A stretch of 64,000 nucleotides of DNA from Amycolatopsis sp. CA-230715 (lineage in GTDB: Bacteria; Actinomycetota; Actinomycetes; Mycobacteriales; Pseudonocardiaceae): positions 1,177,501 through 1,241,500 of the forward strand of contig NZ_CP059997.1 of NCBI RefSeq assembly GCF_018736145.1. The letters run 5' to 3'. The translations under genes were made by a program, and so were the position numbers. Below are positions 20,027 through 29,027 of the stretch, piece by piece. Numbering within the stretch: the first letter of the stretch is position 1; the number at the start of each line of letters is the position of its first letter. The notes under the pieces were generated by a model. It did no database searches and was not told the DNA's origin. It saw only the letters and a list, made by a program, of their open reading frames with translations.

Positions 20027-21601
20027 ATGACCGCCAGCGCGATTACGGAACCGGCGCGCGAAACCGAGCCGAGACGATCATCGAACCGCCCGCTGCTGGC
20101 CATCTCGGCAGGTCTTGCCGTGGTGTTCCTGGTGGGCACCTGGGCGGCGTGGTTCTTCACCGTCGACGACGCCTACATCAGCTTCCGCTACGCCAAGAAC
20201 CTCGCCGAGGGACACGGTCCGGTGTGGAACCTGATCGGCCAGCCGGTCGAGGGGTTCACGAACTTCGCCTGGGTCGTGTGGAGCGCGTTCGGCACGCTTC
20301 TCGGCATCGCGTTGCCGTTGTTCACCAAGCTCACCGCGCTCGTGCTCGGCGCCGCCACCCTGTACCAGCTGGTCTCCGCGGGGAAACGGCACGCCGGGCT
20401 CGGCGGCGCGATCGTCGCGGGTGGCGCGTTCGCGTTGTTCGTCCCGACCTACTTCCACCTCACCAGCGGCCTGGAAACCACCGCGTTCGCCGCCGTCCTG
20501 CTGCGCGTCGCCGTGCTGGGCCTGCGCGTGCTCGACAGGAATCCCGTCCGGGCTTGGGAACTGCCCGCGCTCCTGCTACTCGCCGGGACTCTTCGACCGG
20601 AAGGAGTGCTCGCCGCGCTGCCGGTTTTCGCGGTCTGGATCTGGCACGAACGCCGCAGCGCTCCGGCGCGCTGGTACACCGCCGCGGCTTTCGTGCTCGG
20701 CGCCGGGTACTTCGTGTGGCGCTGGCAGTTCTACGGCCACTTGCTGCCCAACACCTTCTACGTCAAGTTCGGCCACCTCGACGCCGGATACCTCTGGAGC
20801 GTCCACACCGCCAAGGTGCTCGCACCCCTCATCCTGCTCACCCTCGCCCTGATCGCCCGCCGCACCACCCGTGCCGCCGGAATCCTGCTCACCGCCACCG
20901 TCGCGGCGACCTACGTGACCTACGCGGCCTCCGGCCCCACCATGGACTATCTCGGGCGCTTCGCCATGCACGCCTTCCCCGTGCTCTGCCTTGGCGCCGG
21001 GATCGCCATGAAGGGCCTGCTCCTCCGCTCCGCTGCCGCGCTCGCCGGAACCGTCGCCGTCGCCTGGACCGCGATCGCCGGGGCCACCGCGCCCGATCTC
21101 GCCGCGACCGCGAACTACGGACCCGATCTCCAGCGTTCCCACGTCGCCATCGGCAAGGGCCTCGCCACCGCTGCGGTCCCGCCGGGGCACCGCACCCTCG
21201 CGGTCAGCGACGCCGGTGCGATTCCCTATTACAGCGGCTGGGAAGCGATCGACTACATCGGACTCAACGACGCCGCGATCGCCCACGGCGCCGACCCCAC
21301 CGCCGTGGTCACCGCCGCGCGGCCCACCGTCGTGATCATCACCGCCTTCGGCGACACCGTCCAATCCGAGCGGTACGGACTGCGCAACCTCGAAGCCACC
21401 TCCGGATACGTCAAAGCCGTGTCCGTGGCTTCGCGCGAAGGCTACTGGGAGAACGTGTTCGTGCTCCCGCCCTACGCCGACGCGGTCCGCGCCACCGTCA
21501 CCGCCGAAATCGACCGTGCCCGCCCCGCCAACGACCCCGGCCAGCTCCAGGACACCATCCCCCGCTGGCTCGCCCGCCTCGAACGGCAGCTCTTCGGCTG
21601 A
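20027..21601 (+). CDS. AftB-like GT-C membrane glycosyltransferase, copy 2
   Basis: A 524-residue paralogue of the preceding gene, colinear throughout. It keeps TVDDAYISFRYAKNLAEGHG with the catalytic acidic pair, the VEGFTNFAWV motif and the C-terminal DAGAIPYYSGW / DYIGLND block. The N-terminal 25 residues and last 130 are the most diverged. Several stretches are identical at the nucleotide level, for example 69 nt at 20396-20464 (= 18781-18849), surrounded by divergent DNA. That pattern is expected from gene conversion. The two copies may transfer to different acceptors. Ends 22 bp before the convergent MarR gene. Confidence 0.78.
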   Translation: MTASAITEPARETEPRRSSNRPLLAISAGLAVVFLVGTWAAWFFTVDDAYISFRYAKNLAEGHGPVWNLIGQPVEGFTNFAWVVWSAFGTLLGIALPLFTKLTALVLGAATLYQLVSAGKRHAGLGGAIVAGGAFALFVPTYFHLTSGLETTAFAAVLLRVAVLGLRVLDRNPVRAWELPALLLLAGTLRPEGVLAALPVFAVWIWHERRSAPARWYTAAAFVLGAGYFVWRWQFYGHLLPNTFYVKFGHLDAGYLWSVHTAKVLAPLILLTLALIARRTTRAAGILLTATVAATYVTYAASGPTMDYLGRFAMHAFPVLCLGAGIAMKGLLLRSAAALAGTVAVAWTAIAGATAPDLAATANYGPDLQRSHVAIGKGLATAAVPPGHRTLAVSDAGAIPYYSGWEAIDYIGLNDAAIAHGADPTAVVTAARPTVVIITAFGDTVQSERYGLRNLEATSGYVKAVSVASREGYWENVFVLPPYADAVRATVTAEIDRARPANDPGQLQDTIPRWLARLERQLFG

Positions 21602-21623
21602 CCCGGCAGTCCACAAAGGACCG

Positions 21624-22121
21624 TTACGGCGGGGAGGTTTCGGTGATGACGTCGGCCAGCCGGTGCAGCTGGGCGGTCAGCACCCGGCGTTCCCGAGAGC
21701 TGAACCGCGACAGCGCGCCGGATTGGCGTTCCCGCAACGCTTTCCGCATGTTCGCGAGCGTGCGGGCACCGGCGGCGGTCGTGCGGATCACGACCTGGCG
21801 CTCGTCGTCGGGGGAACGGCGGCGGGTGACCACCCCGTCGGCTTCCAGCTGCTTGAGCATCCTGGTCGCGGTGGGCACGCTGACCTGCGCGGCCGCGGCG
21901 AGCTTGCCGACCGGCAGCCCCGTCTTCCCCGCCGCGCCCGCCAGCGGGTCGAGCAGGGCCAGCTGCGCCTGCGACAGCCCGCTCGCGGCGCGTCCCGCGG
22001 TGGCCGCCCGCGACCGCCGCATGGCGTAGAAGAGCCGATCCGCCGCGCGCGCCAGCTCCTCGACGTCGTCCTGGCCGGTGACCTCGTGCCGACGCGCCGA
22101 GGAGTTGCCCGTAGCTCGCAT
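21624..22121 (-). CDS. MarR-family transcriptional regulator
   Basis: A 165-residue winged-helix regulator. The DNA-recognition region is VGKLAAAAQVSVPTATRMLK, the wing motif SPDDERQVVIRTTAAG, followed by the C-terminal dimer helix. It diverges from an amidohydrolase across a 59-bp gap that holds the perfect palindrome TTAGCATGCTAA. That spacing and symmetry strongly suggest it represses itself and the amidohydrolase, with a small aromatic or phenolic ligand as inducer, as for most MarR proteins. Confidence 0.88.
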   Translation of the reverse strand: MRATGNSSARRHEVTGQDDVEELARAADRLFYAMRRSRAATAGRAASGLSQAQLALLDPLAGAAGKTGLPVGKLAAAAQVSVPTATRMLKQLEADGVVTRRRSPDDERQVVIRTTAAGARTLANMRKALRERQSGALSRFSSRERRVLTAQLHRLADVITETSPP

Positions 22122-22148
22122 GGCGGTAGCTTACCCACCATCTTTTAG

Positions 22149-22160
22149 TTAGCATGCTAA
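22149..22160. promoter_or_regulatory. MarR-type operator palindrome
   Basis: TTAGCATGCTAA, a perfect 12-bp palindrome, extended by the AT-rich flanks TTTTAG and ATG. It lies in the 59-bp divergent gap between the MarR gene and the amidohydrolase, 21 bp before the latter's start codon. Confidence 0.65.
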
Positions 22161-22180
22161 ATGTTAGGAGGGTAAGAACC

Positions 22181-23143
22181 ATGAACTCGGTCGACCGCAT
22201 CGACGTCCACCAGCACATCGTCCCGCCGGTATGGGCCGCCGCGCTGGCCGCGCGCGGCCAGAACTCCGGCGGCTGGGCCATTCCCGGGTGGAGCGCGGGC
22301 AGCGCCATCGCGATGATGGACCGCCACGGCATCTCCACCGGTGTCCTGTCGGTGACCGCGCCCGGTGTCCACTTCGACGGGAACGACGACCCCCGCGCGC
22401 TGGCCCGCGCGGTCAACGAATACAGCGCGGAGGTCGTCAAGGACCGGCCCGATCGCTTCGGCCACTTCGCGAGCGTCCCGCTGCCCGATGTCGACGCCGC
22501 CGTCGCCGAAGCCACGTACGCGCTGGACACCCTCGGCGCCGACGGTGTCGTCCTGATGTCCAACGCGCGCGCCCGCTACCTCGGCGACCCCGGTTTCGCA
22601 CCGCTGTGGGCCGAACTCGACCGCCGCCGGGCCGTCGTGTTCGTGCACCCGGCCCAGCCGCCGATGCCGCGGCTGCCCGGCACGCCCGCCCCGCTCGCCG
22701 ACTACGTCTTCGACACCACGCGGACCGCGTTGAACCTCGTGCTCGCCGGCGTGCCCGACCGGTACCCTGGCGCGCGGGTCGTGCTGTCGCACGGCGGCGG
22801 TTTCCTGCCCTACGCGGCGTACCGGTTCGCCGGTCTCACCGCGACGGTGGTGGACCCCGGACGCGACGCGGAGCAGATCCTGCGGGGCCTGAAGTGGTTC
22901 TACTTCGACACCGCGCTGTCCGCCAGCCCCAGCGCGCTGCCCGCCCTGCTCGCCTTCGCCGCACCGGGACACGTGCTCTACGGCAGCGACTGGCCGTTCG
23001 CGCCGAAGGACGCGGGCGCGTACTACAACCGGTTCCTCGAGTCCTATCCGGACTTCCTGCCGGGACAGGCCGACGCGATAGCCAGGCACAGCGCCGAAGC
23101 GCTCTTCCCCCGCCTCGCGTCGATCGCTACCGGGGCGGGTTGA
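22181..23143 (+). CDS. ACMSD-type amidohydrolase (amidohydrolase_2 family)
   Basis: A 320-residue TIM-barrel enzyme. Metal ligands are the H-x-H of RIDVHQHIVPP at residues 9-12, VFVHPAQ, LSHGGGFLPY and the aspartate in LYGSDWPFAP. The family comprises non-oxidative decarboxylases (aminocarboxymuconate semialdehyde, gamma-resorcylate) and hydrolases. The product is thus likely a decarboxylase or hydrolase of an aromatic-derived acid. ATG 22181 follows an AGGAGGG. It faces a MarR regulator, consistent with inducible catabolism, and its 3' end overlaps the convergent Rv3651-like gene by 17 bp. Confidence 0.85.
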   Translation: MNSVDRIDVHQHIVPPVWAAALAARGQNSGGWAIPGWSAGSAIAMMDRHGISTGVLSVTAPGVHFDGNDDPRALARAVNEYSAEVVKDRPDRFGHFASVPLPDVDAAVAEATYALDTLGADGVVLMSNARARYLGDPGFAPLWAELDRRRAVVFVHPAQPPMPRLPGTPAPLADYVFDTTRTALNLVLAGVPDRYPGARVVLSHGGGFLPYAAYRFAGLTATVVDPGRDAEQILRGLKWFYFDTALSASPSALPALLAFAAPGHVLYGSDWPFAPKDAGAYYNRFLESYPDFLPGQADAIARHSAEALFPRLASIATGAG

Positions 23144-24224
23144 ACCGGCAGGCGACGTCCTTGTTGCCGTCCTGCGCGCTGGGCACGCCGACGCCGGACA
23201 CTTCGAGCGTGCGGTAGCCGTGGCCAGGCTCGGCGAACCGCACCTCGACCGGCGCGACCACCTCGCCGGGGCTGCTCGCGGCGCGCGTCAGCATCCGCAA
23301 CAGCGCCGAGAGGTCCCCGGGATGGCACATGTCCTGCAACCGGCGATCCGACGGAACGCGGATGCCGAGCGCGTCGAACTGCCGGTTCGCCTGCCAGATG
23401 TGGAAGAAATCGGTGTTGACCACCGCCAGCGCATCCCGGCTCACCGAGAACAACGCCGCCGCCGTCGGCTCCGCGCCGTGCTGGTTGAAGGCGTGCTCGG
23501 TCGAGCCCACCTCCATCGTGCACCCCCGTGCCACCGCGACCGTCGCACCCGCGTACGGATCGGTCAGCAGGCGGCGGCCCACCATCCGCATGTTCTTCTC
23601 GACCCCGCTCACCCTGTCCCTGATCCGGTAGTCGCGGAACATCAACTGGTCCGTGGTCGCGCCAACGCCCTCGCTGATCGCCTGGTGCACCGCACCCGAC
23701 CACGCGTCGTCCACCAGCTCGTGGAAGAAGTACGAGCCGGGCAACCGGTTGCCCGCCGGATACTCCGCCGCCACCGCGGGCGGCCGCGCCAGCCCGAACA
23801 GGTCGAACACCTCCGGCGACCAGATCGCCGTCACCGAGCGCCGGTCGGTCAGGTCCACCCGCCACTGCCAGGCACCCACCCCCGGGCGCACCGGCACCAC
23901 CCCGTCCACCGGCACGTAGCACGCCTGCACCGCCGTCACCGCACCGTCCGCCGGATCCAGCAAGGGCACCGCCACCACCGCGAACCGGCCGTCGCCGCCC
24001 AGATCCGTCACCACGTCCTGCACCGCCCTGGTGCGCGCCGCCGTCATGATCTGCGGCAACAGCACCGTCCGGTCGACCGAGGTCAGCAACCCCTTCGGCG
24101 ACTGGCCCGTGTACAGCAGATCGCCGATCGCCAGCACCTGGAGCCGCACGTCCACCAGGACCCACCTGCCCACGACGCTGCCCCGCCGCCGCCGGGCGAC
24201 CCTGCCCCCATCGGCACACTCCAT
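23127..24224 (-). CDS. PAS/GAF-like sensory protein (Rv3651-like)
   Basis: A 365-residue cytoplasmic protein. Residues 20-130 form a GAF-like N-terminal part (GRWVLVDVRLQVLAIGDLLY). The middle contains a PAS-like segment (WSPEVFDLFGLARPPAV), and a second PAS-like region near the end begins FSVSRDALAVVNTDFFHIW. This three-part layout matches the mycobacterial Rv3651-like family (GAF-DUF5593-PAS), a sensor of unknown ligand without a catalytic output domain. ATG 24224 follows AAGGTGG. Regulation unknown; it diverges from a hypothetical gene. Confidence 0.55.
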   Translation of the reverse strand: MECADGGRVARRRRGSVVGRWVLVDVRLQVLAIGDLLYTGQSPKGLLTSVDRTVLLPQIMTAARTRAVQDVVTDLGGDGRFAVVAVPLLDPADGAVTAVQACYVPVDGVVPVRPGVGAWQWRVDLTDRRSVTAIWSPEVFDLFGLARPPAVAAEYPAGNRLPGSYFFHELVDDAWSGAVHQAISEGVGATTDQLMFRDYRIRDRVSGVEKNMRMVGRRLLTDPYAGATVAVARGCTMEVGSTEHAFNQHGAEPTAAALFSVSRDALAVVNTDFFHIWQANRQFDALGIRVPSDRRLQDMCHPGDLSALLRMLTRAASSPGEVVAPVEVRFAEPGHGYRTLEVSGVGVPSAQDGNKDVACRFNPPR

Positions 24225-24435
24225 GACGACCACCTTAGAACCCACCGGTAACACCGTCACCGTTGATCTTCGCCACGATCCGCGCCAGCCGCCGAACGGG
24301 TCGAAGATCTCGCGATCGGCGCCGGGGAGCGGCAACCTCGGATGCGGACCGCGCGCGCTCCGGCCGTCCCGGGTGGCGCGAGGAGACCTCCGCCCCGAAG
24401 ATTCACGACCGGGAAACCCCGGAGAGGACATCACG

Positions 24436-25074
24436 ATGCACGGCGAGAACGGCTTCGTCCAGGCACTCCTCGGCGAAGCCGTCGAAGATCCGCTGGTCTG
24501 GACCAGCGGCGATTTCCCCGAACTGCGCGCGCCCGCGCGCTACCGCACGCCCTCGACCCCGGAAGCGCTCGTCTCGAAGGCGGCGCAGGCCGTCAGAATG
24601 CGCGAAGCGCTCACCCCGGAAACCGCGCACGAAGGCGTCCGGCCGGTGTACGCGGTGCTCGACATCCGGTCGCTGGCGACCGTGGCGGCCGGGGTGACCA
24701 GGTGGGAGCTGTTCGAGACCGTGGTCACCAGGGGACCGGCGGTGGACGTGCACCTCGTACTGGCACGGCCGGGCGCGCTCGAGGACTGCGTCAGCGGCGA
24801 ACGGCTCGCCATCCTGGTCCGGATCGTCAAGGACCTGCAGCGCAACGTCGACCTCGCCGGGGGCGCCACGGACAAGGCGTCCCCGACCGACGTCGCCGCG
24901 GTCTGGCCACCCAGCGCCGCGGGCCTGCTCGCGCCGCTTCCGGACGTGGCGCCGAAACCGCTCGCGACGGTGCTGCGCGAGGTGGTGTCCGCCGCGGAAG
25001 GCCGCTGGCCGGAGAAGGCGCTCGCCCGCGCGCAGGCCCTCGTCGACCCGCGCTCCCGCGTCACCGCCTCCTGA
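24436..25074 (+). CDS. Hypothetical protein
   Basis: A 212-residue soluble protein from ATG 24436 (GGAGAGG 9 nt upstream). It opens MHGENGFVQALLGEAVEDPL and contains VYAVLDIRSLATVAAGVTRWELF and a hydrophobic strand VDVHLVLARPG. No motif, signal peptide or membrane segment that I recognise. G+C and codon use match the surroundings, so it appears to be a normal resident gene. It stands alone after the divergent sensory gene and overlaps the convergent small gene's end by 14 bp. Confidence 0.6.
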   Translation: MHGENGFVQALLGEAVEDPLVWTSGDFPELRAPARYRTPSTPEALVSKAAQAVRMREALTPETAHEGVRPVYAVLDIRSLATVAAGVTRWELFETVVTRGPAVDVHLVLARPGALEDCVSGERLAILVRIVKDLQRNVDLAGGATDKASPTDVAAVWPPSAAGLLAPLPDVAPKPLATVLREVVSAAEGRWPEKALARAQALVDPRSRVTAS

Positions 25075-25252
25075 CCTGGCGGGGCGGATTCGACGGCGGA
25101 ACCTGCCGTCGCGTCATCTCGCCCGCGTACCGCTCCGCGGTGCGGACCAGGTCCGCGTGGGCTTCGGCGTGCAGCCTGCCGATCGTGGCGTGCGCTTCGC
25201 GGGCGGCCGCTTCCAGCCAGGTCTCGGCGGGGCGTCTGTCCGGTGTGGTCAT
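25061..25252 (-). CDS. Small hypothetical protein coupled to the MHS transporter
   Basis: A 63-residue protein whose ATG overlaps the stop codon of the MFS transporter gene (ATGA). Sequence MTTPDRRPAETWLEAA... with an amphipathic alanine-rich helix (AAAREAHATIGRLHAEAHAD) and a basic tail. No family recognised. Because of the coupling it may act with the transporter, for example as a cytoplasmic accessory, but nothing in the sequence shows this. Confidence 0.55.
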   Translation of the reverse strand: MTTPDRRPAETWLEAAAREAHATIGRLHAEAHADLVRTAERYAGEMTRRQVPPSNPPRQVRRR

Positions 25253-26580
25253 CTCGGTACCTCCGATCCGTCGGCGCCGACCTCGTTCGCGGTGCCGAGG
25301 GGGCGGCCGGGACGGTCTTCGATGAAGTGGCTGGCGACGAGGCCGATCACGGTGACCACCGCGAGGTAGGCGCCGACGGCGTAGACGGTTCCGGTGCTCG
25401 TCTGCAGCGCTTCGGCGATGGTCGGGGCGAAGGCGCCGCCGAGCACCGCGCCGATCGCGTAGGAGATCGCCGCGCCGCTGTAGCGCACACTCGTCGGGTA
25501 CATCTCGGCGTAGAGCGCGGCTTGCGGGCCGTAGGTGAACCCGAGGCCGACCGCGAACAGCACCAGCGCGACGTGCAGCAGCGCGATGTTCCCGGTGTCG
25601 ACGAGCGCGAAGAACGGGAACATCCACAGCAATTGGACGACGAAGCCGATCCGGTACACGCGCAGCCGCCCGATCCGGTCGGCGAGCCAGCCGCCGACCA
25701 GGGTGCTGACCAGCCACGCCACCGCGGAGGCCATCACCGCGATCAGCACCGTCGACCGGTCGAGGTGCAGCGACTTGACCGCGTAGGACTGCACGTAGCC
25801 GCCGGTGGTCATGTAGCCGACGGCGTTGTTCGCCGCGAACACCAGCGCACCGGCGAGGACCAGCCGCCAGTGATGCCGGAACAACGGGACGAGCGGGATG
25901 CTCGACCTCGCCTTCTGCCTGCGGACCTCCTCGAACACCGGGCTTTCCGCGACCCTGGTGCGGATCAGCAGCCCGGCCACGATCAGGGCGACGCTGAGCA
26001 GGAACGGGATGCGCCAGCCCCAGGCGAGGAACTGCTCCGGGGTGGTCAGCCCGGTCACCAGCGCCAGCACGCCGTTGGCCAGCAGCAGTCCGATCGGGAC
26101 ACCGATCTGCGGGAACGCGCCGTAGAGCCCGCGCCGGTCCGCGGGGGCGTGCTCGACCGCGAGCAGTGCCGCGCCGCCCCATTCCCCGCCCGCGGAAAGT
26201 CCCTGCAGGATGCGGAGCACGACCAGGATGATCGGCGCGGCGACCCCGATGGAACCGGTCGTCGGCACCAGGCCGATCAGCACCGTCGAAATCCCCATCA
26301 GCATCAGGGTGAGGATCAGCATCGCCCGCCTGCCCAGCCGGTCGCCGAGATGCCCGGCGACGATGGCGCCGATCGGGCGGAAGAAGAAGCTGATCCCGAT
26401 CGTGGCGAAGGAAAGGATCAGCGCGTCCTTCCCCAGCGCGGTGAAGAACTGCGTCGCGAAGACGAGCCCGGCGCAGATCGCGTAGATGAAGAAGTCGTAC
26501 CACTCGATGGTCGTGCCGACCATCGCCGCCAGCACCACCCGGCGGTGTTCCCTGTCGATACTCCCGGTCCACCGCGTCAT
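25249..26580 (-). CDS. MFS metabolite:H+ symporter (MHS/ShiA-like)
   Basis: A 443-residue, 12-helix major-facilitator protein. Family marks: GTTIEWYDFFIYAICAGLVF in helix 1 (the MHS motif E-W-Y-D-F), GDRLGRRAMLI in the 2-3 loop, and LQGLSAGGEWGGAALLAVEH in helix 4. A GWLADRIGRLRVYRIG copy of the loop follows in the second half. MHS members import shikimate, proline-betaine, citrate, alpha-ketoglutarate or aromatic acids. ATG 26580 has GGGAG 5 nt upstream and is preferred to TTG 26592. A divergent GntR gene and paired ATCGTATAT sites suggest substrate-responsive control. Confidence 0.87.
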   Translation of the reverse strand: MTRWTGSIDREHRRVVLAAMVGTTIEWYDFFIYAICAGLVFATQFFTALGKDALILSFATIGISFFFRPIGAIVAGHLGDRLGRRAMLILTLMLMGISTVLIGLVPTTGSIGVAAPIILVVLRILQGLSAGGEWGGAALLAVEHAPADRRGLYGAFPQIGVPIGLLLANGVLALVTGLTTPEQFLAWGWRIPFLLSVALIVAGLLIRTRVAESPVFEEVRRQKARSSIPLVPLFRHHWRLVLAGALVFAANNAVGYMTTGGYVQSYAVKSLHLDRSTVLIAVMASAVAWLVSTLVGGWLADRIGRLRVYRIGFVVQLLWMFPFFALVDTGNIALLHVALVLFAVGLGFTYGPQAALYAEMYPTSVRYSGAAISYAIGAVLGGAFAPTIAEALQTSTGTVYAVGAYLAVVTVIGLVASHFIEDRPGRPLGTANEVGADGSEVPR

Positions 26581-26619
26581 CGCGACTCCCAAGTTGTGCC
26601 GTCCGGCCGAGCGAATCAG

Positions 26620-26633
26620 GATCGTATATAATC
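26620..26633. promoter_or_regulatory. Candidate GntR operator, site 1
   Basis: GATCGTATATAATC, a near-palindrome 40 bp upstream of the transporter start. The core GATCGTATAT recurs exactly in site 2. Placement suggests repression of the transporter promoter. Confidence 0.5.
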
Positions 26634-26746
26634 AGCGTCGGCGCGGCAAGGTCTTGCCATTCATGATCTTGCGGAACGGTCTTGCTGGCGGGAAATTTTC
26701 GATCGACTCGCGCCACGTGCCACCGGAACCAGTCCACGACGTCGTT

Positions 26747-26763
26747 GATCGTATATGGTTAAC
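26747..26763. promoter_or_regulatory. Candidate GntR operator, site 2
   Basis: TGATCGTATATGGTTAA, 22 bp upstream of the GntR start and sharing GATCGTATAT with site 1, 127 bp away. Two copies flanking a divergent region fit autoregulation by the FCD-type GntR protein. Confidence 0.5.
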
Positions 26764-26784
26764 CATCGGAACGGAGGCTGGCGA

Positions 26785-27471
26785 ATGCCCACTGTGGACA
26801 GTGCGGGCGCGGACGGTCAGAACAAGGTCCAGCGCACCTACGAGGCGATCCGATCGCGCATCGCCGACGGCACCTACCCCGCGGGGCACCGGCTGGTGCT
26901 CGGCTCGCTCGCCAGGGAGTTCGAGGTCAGCCCGGTGCCGGTGCGCGAGGCCGTCCGGCTGCTGCAGGCCGAAGGGTACGTGCACTTCCAGCGCAACGTC
27001 GGCGCCACGGTGGCGGCGATCGACCCGGTGGAGTACCAGCAGACGATGCAGATGCTGGCGGTCGTCGAGGGCGCCGCCACCGCCCTCGCGGCGCCGTACC
27101 TGACCAAGGCCGACCTGGCGAAGGCGGCGAAGATCAACGACCGGATGCGCGCTTCGCTCGACAAGCTCGACCCGCCCGCCTTCACCCGGCTCAACCGGGA
27201 GTTCCACGAGGTGCTCTACGCCAGGTGCCCGAACCCGAAGCTGATCGAGGTGGTCCGGCGCGGCTGGTCCTCGCTGGCGGTCATCCGGGACTCCACCTTC
27301 GCCTTCGTGCCGGGGCGCGCCGGCTCCTCGGTCGCCGAGCACGACCAGTTGCTCGACCTGATCCGGACGGGCGCGGGCGCGGAGTGGATCGAGCACCGCG
27401 CGCGCTCGCACCGCACCGCCACCGTCGACGCGTTCCTGAGCTGGGAAGCCGATCAAGACAAGGCCCCGTAA
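26785..27471 (+). CDS. GntR-family regulator (FadR/FCD subgroup)
   Basis: A 228-residue repressor. The N-terminal winged helix carries RIADGTYPAGHRLVLGSLAR and VSPVPVREAVRLLQAEGYVH. The C-terminal FCD ligand domain has the histidine-rich metal pattern (EFHEVLYA, EHDQLLDL, RSHRTATVDAF). FCD proteins respond to small carboxylates. ATG 26785 follows GGAGG; a longer start at 26755 overlaps the operator. It diverges from the MHS transporter, its probable target, and its last 19 bp overlap the convergent FAD hydroxylase. Confidence 0.87.
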   Translation: MPTVDSAGADGQNKVQRTYEAIRSRIADGTYPAGHRLVLGSLAREFEVSPVPVREAVRLLQAEGYVHFQRNVGATVAAIDPVEYQQTMQMLAVVEGAATALAAPYLTKADLAKAAKINDRMRASLDKLDPPAFTRLNREFHEVLYARCPNPKLIEVVRRGWSSLAVIRDSTFAFVPGRAGSSVAEHDQLLDLIRTGAGAEWIEHRARSHRTATVDAFLSWEADQDKAP

Positions 27472-29024
27472 CCGAGCGCCCGCCGCAGGGCGTCGACGAG
27501 ATCGCCGTGGCGGGGTGCCCGCAGCACGGCCGCGACGTGGGCGTCGGGGCGGATCACCCACAGCTCCCCCGGTTCCGCGCCAAGCGCCTCCGCGAGCAGG
27601 CCGGTCGAGTCCACTTCGGACAGTTCGAGCACCCGCACCGGCGCGGCGACGGCCTTCGCCGCCGTCCTCGCGACGCCGAGGTCCGCGCCGGACGTGGCGA
27701 GCACGAGCAGGCCGCCGCGGGCGATTTCGCGGAACCGGCCGCCCGGCGCCGGCGCGTCGGGCACCAGGATTCCCGGCGCGGCACCGGGAACCGCCCCGCG
27801 CGGCGGCCGTCCCGCGAACGGCCGCCGGTCGTCGGGGGTGGTCAGCGGGGAACCGACGTACCAGAACGGTTCCGCGAGCCGCCCCGAGTCCACCCGCGCC
27901 CGTGCCGCCGGATCCGCTGCCGCGGCGGCGAGCACCGAACGGCGCCGGAGCCGGTGCTCTTCCCGTTGCGGCACCAGGAAGTTCATCGTCTCGGTGGTGA
28001 CGTCCAGGTTCTCCGCGGCCGCCGCGTGCCGTTCGTCGTGGTAGCTCTCCAGCAGCCCCTCCCCCGCCCAGCCCGCGAGCGCGAAGGCGAGCTTCCACGC
28101 CGCGTTCTCCGCGTCGCCGACGCCGGAGTTCAACCCCCGCGCGCCGAACGGGGCCACCAGGTGCGCGCAGTCCCCGGCGAGCAGCACGCGCCCGACCCGC
28201 ATCCGGTCGGCGATCCGCGACTGGAAGCGGTACACCGACTTCCACACGATCCCGTACGGCCGATCGCCGATGATCGCGCGCACGCGGGCGTCGAGCGCGC
28301 CGCTCGCCTCCTCGGCGGCGAGATCGTAGTCACCGGGGACCTGCCAGTCGATGCGAAAGGTGGAGTCGGGGCACGGGTGGATGAGCACCTGGCGGCCGGG
28401 GTTCCACGGCGGGTCGAAGTAGAACCGGCGCTCGTGCGCCCAGCCGTCGAGATCGGCACGGATGTCGCAGATCAGGAACCGGTCGTCGAACGAATGCCCG
28501 CCGAAGCCCACCCCGAGCATCCGGCGCACGTCGCCGCCGCGGGCGCCGGTGCAGGCGACCGCGTAGCCCGCGCGCACCTCCGGCCTGCCGTCGAACCGCA
28601 CCGTGACGCCGTCGTCGTCCTGGTCGATCCCGGTGACGCGGTGGCCCCAGCGCACGTCGATGAGCGGTTCGGCGGCGATCCGCTCGTCGAGGATTTCTTC
28701 GGTTCTGGCCTGGGAAAGGTTGACGAACGGCGGGAACGCCGGACGCCCCGGATCGGCGACGCGGTAGGCGAACAGCTCCTCGGTGCGGTGGAAGGTGCGG
28801 GCGGTCGTCCAGGTGACCCCTTCGGCGGCGATGCGCTTGCCCGCGCCGACGGCCTCCCACACGTCGAGCACGTCGCGCTGCTGGCAGATCGCCTTCGACC
28901 CGACGAGATCGCGTTCGGCGCGCTCGTCCACCAGCACCACCGGAACGCCCCACTTCGCCAGCAGCAACGCGGTGGTCTGGCCCACCGGCCCGTTGCCCAG
29001 GACGGCCACCAGGTTGGCGGTCAC
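27453..29024 (-). CDS. FAD-dependent aromatic hydroxylase (PheA/MhpA-type)
   Basis: A 523-residue flavoprotein monooxygenase. GxGxxG dinucleotide fold VLGNGPVGQTTALLLAKWGV at the N-terminus, middle DG-type motif (CTGARGGDVRRMLG), and the FAD-contacting GD motif VLLAGDCAHLVAPFGARGLN. A thioredoxin-like C-terminal domain (from about 420) is typical of phenol or 3-hydroxyphenylpropionate hydroxylases. It starts 4 bp after the upstream metallo-beta-lactamase-fold gene, so the two form an operon, facing a MarR regulator. The substrate is probably a phenolic compound, inferred from family and regulator. Confidence 0.85.
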   Translation of the reverse strand: MTANLVAVLGNGPVGQTTALLLAKWGVPVVLVDERAERDLVGSKAICQQRDVLDVWEAVGAGKRIAAEGVTWTTARTFHRTEELFAYRVADPGRPAFPPFVNLSQARTEEILDERIAAEPLIDVRWGHRVTGIDQDDDGVTVRFDGRPEVRAGYAVACTGARGGDVRRMLGVGFGGHSFDDRFLICDIRADLDGWAHERRFYFDPPWNPGRQVLIHPCPDSTFRIDWQVPGDYDLAAEEASGALDARVRAIIGDRPYGIVWKSVYRFQSRIADRMRVGRVLLAGDCAHLVAPFGARGLNSGVGDAENAAWKLAFALAGWAGEGLLESYHDERHAAAAENLDVTTETMNFLVPQREEHRLRRRSVLAAAAADPAARARVDSGRLAEPFWYVGSPLTTPDDRRPFAGRPPRGAVPGAAPGILVPDAPAPGGRFREIARGGLLVLATSGADLGVARTAAKAVAAPVRVLELSEVDSTGLLAEALGAEPGELWVIRPDAHVAAVLRAPRHGDLVDALRRALGYGALS

Positions 29025-29027
29025 TCC

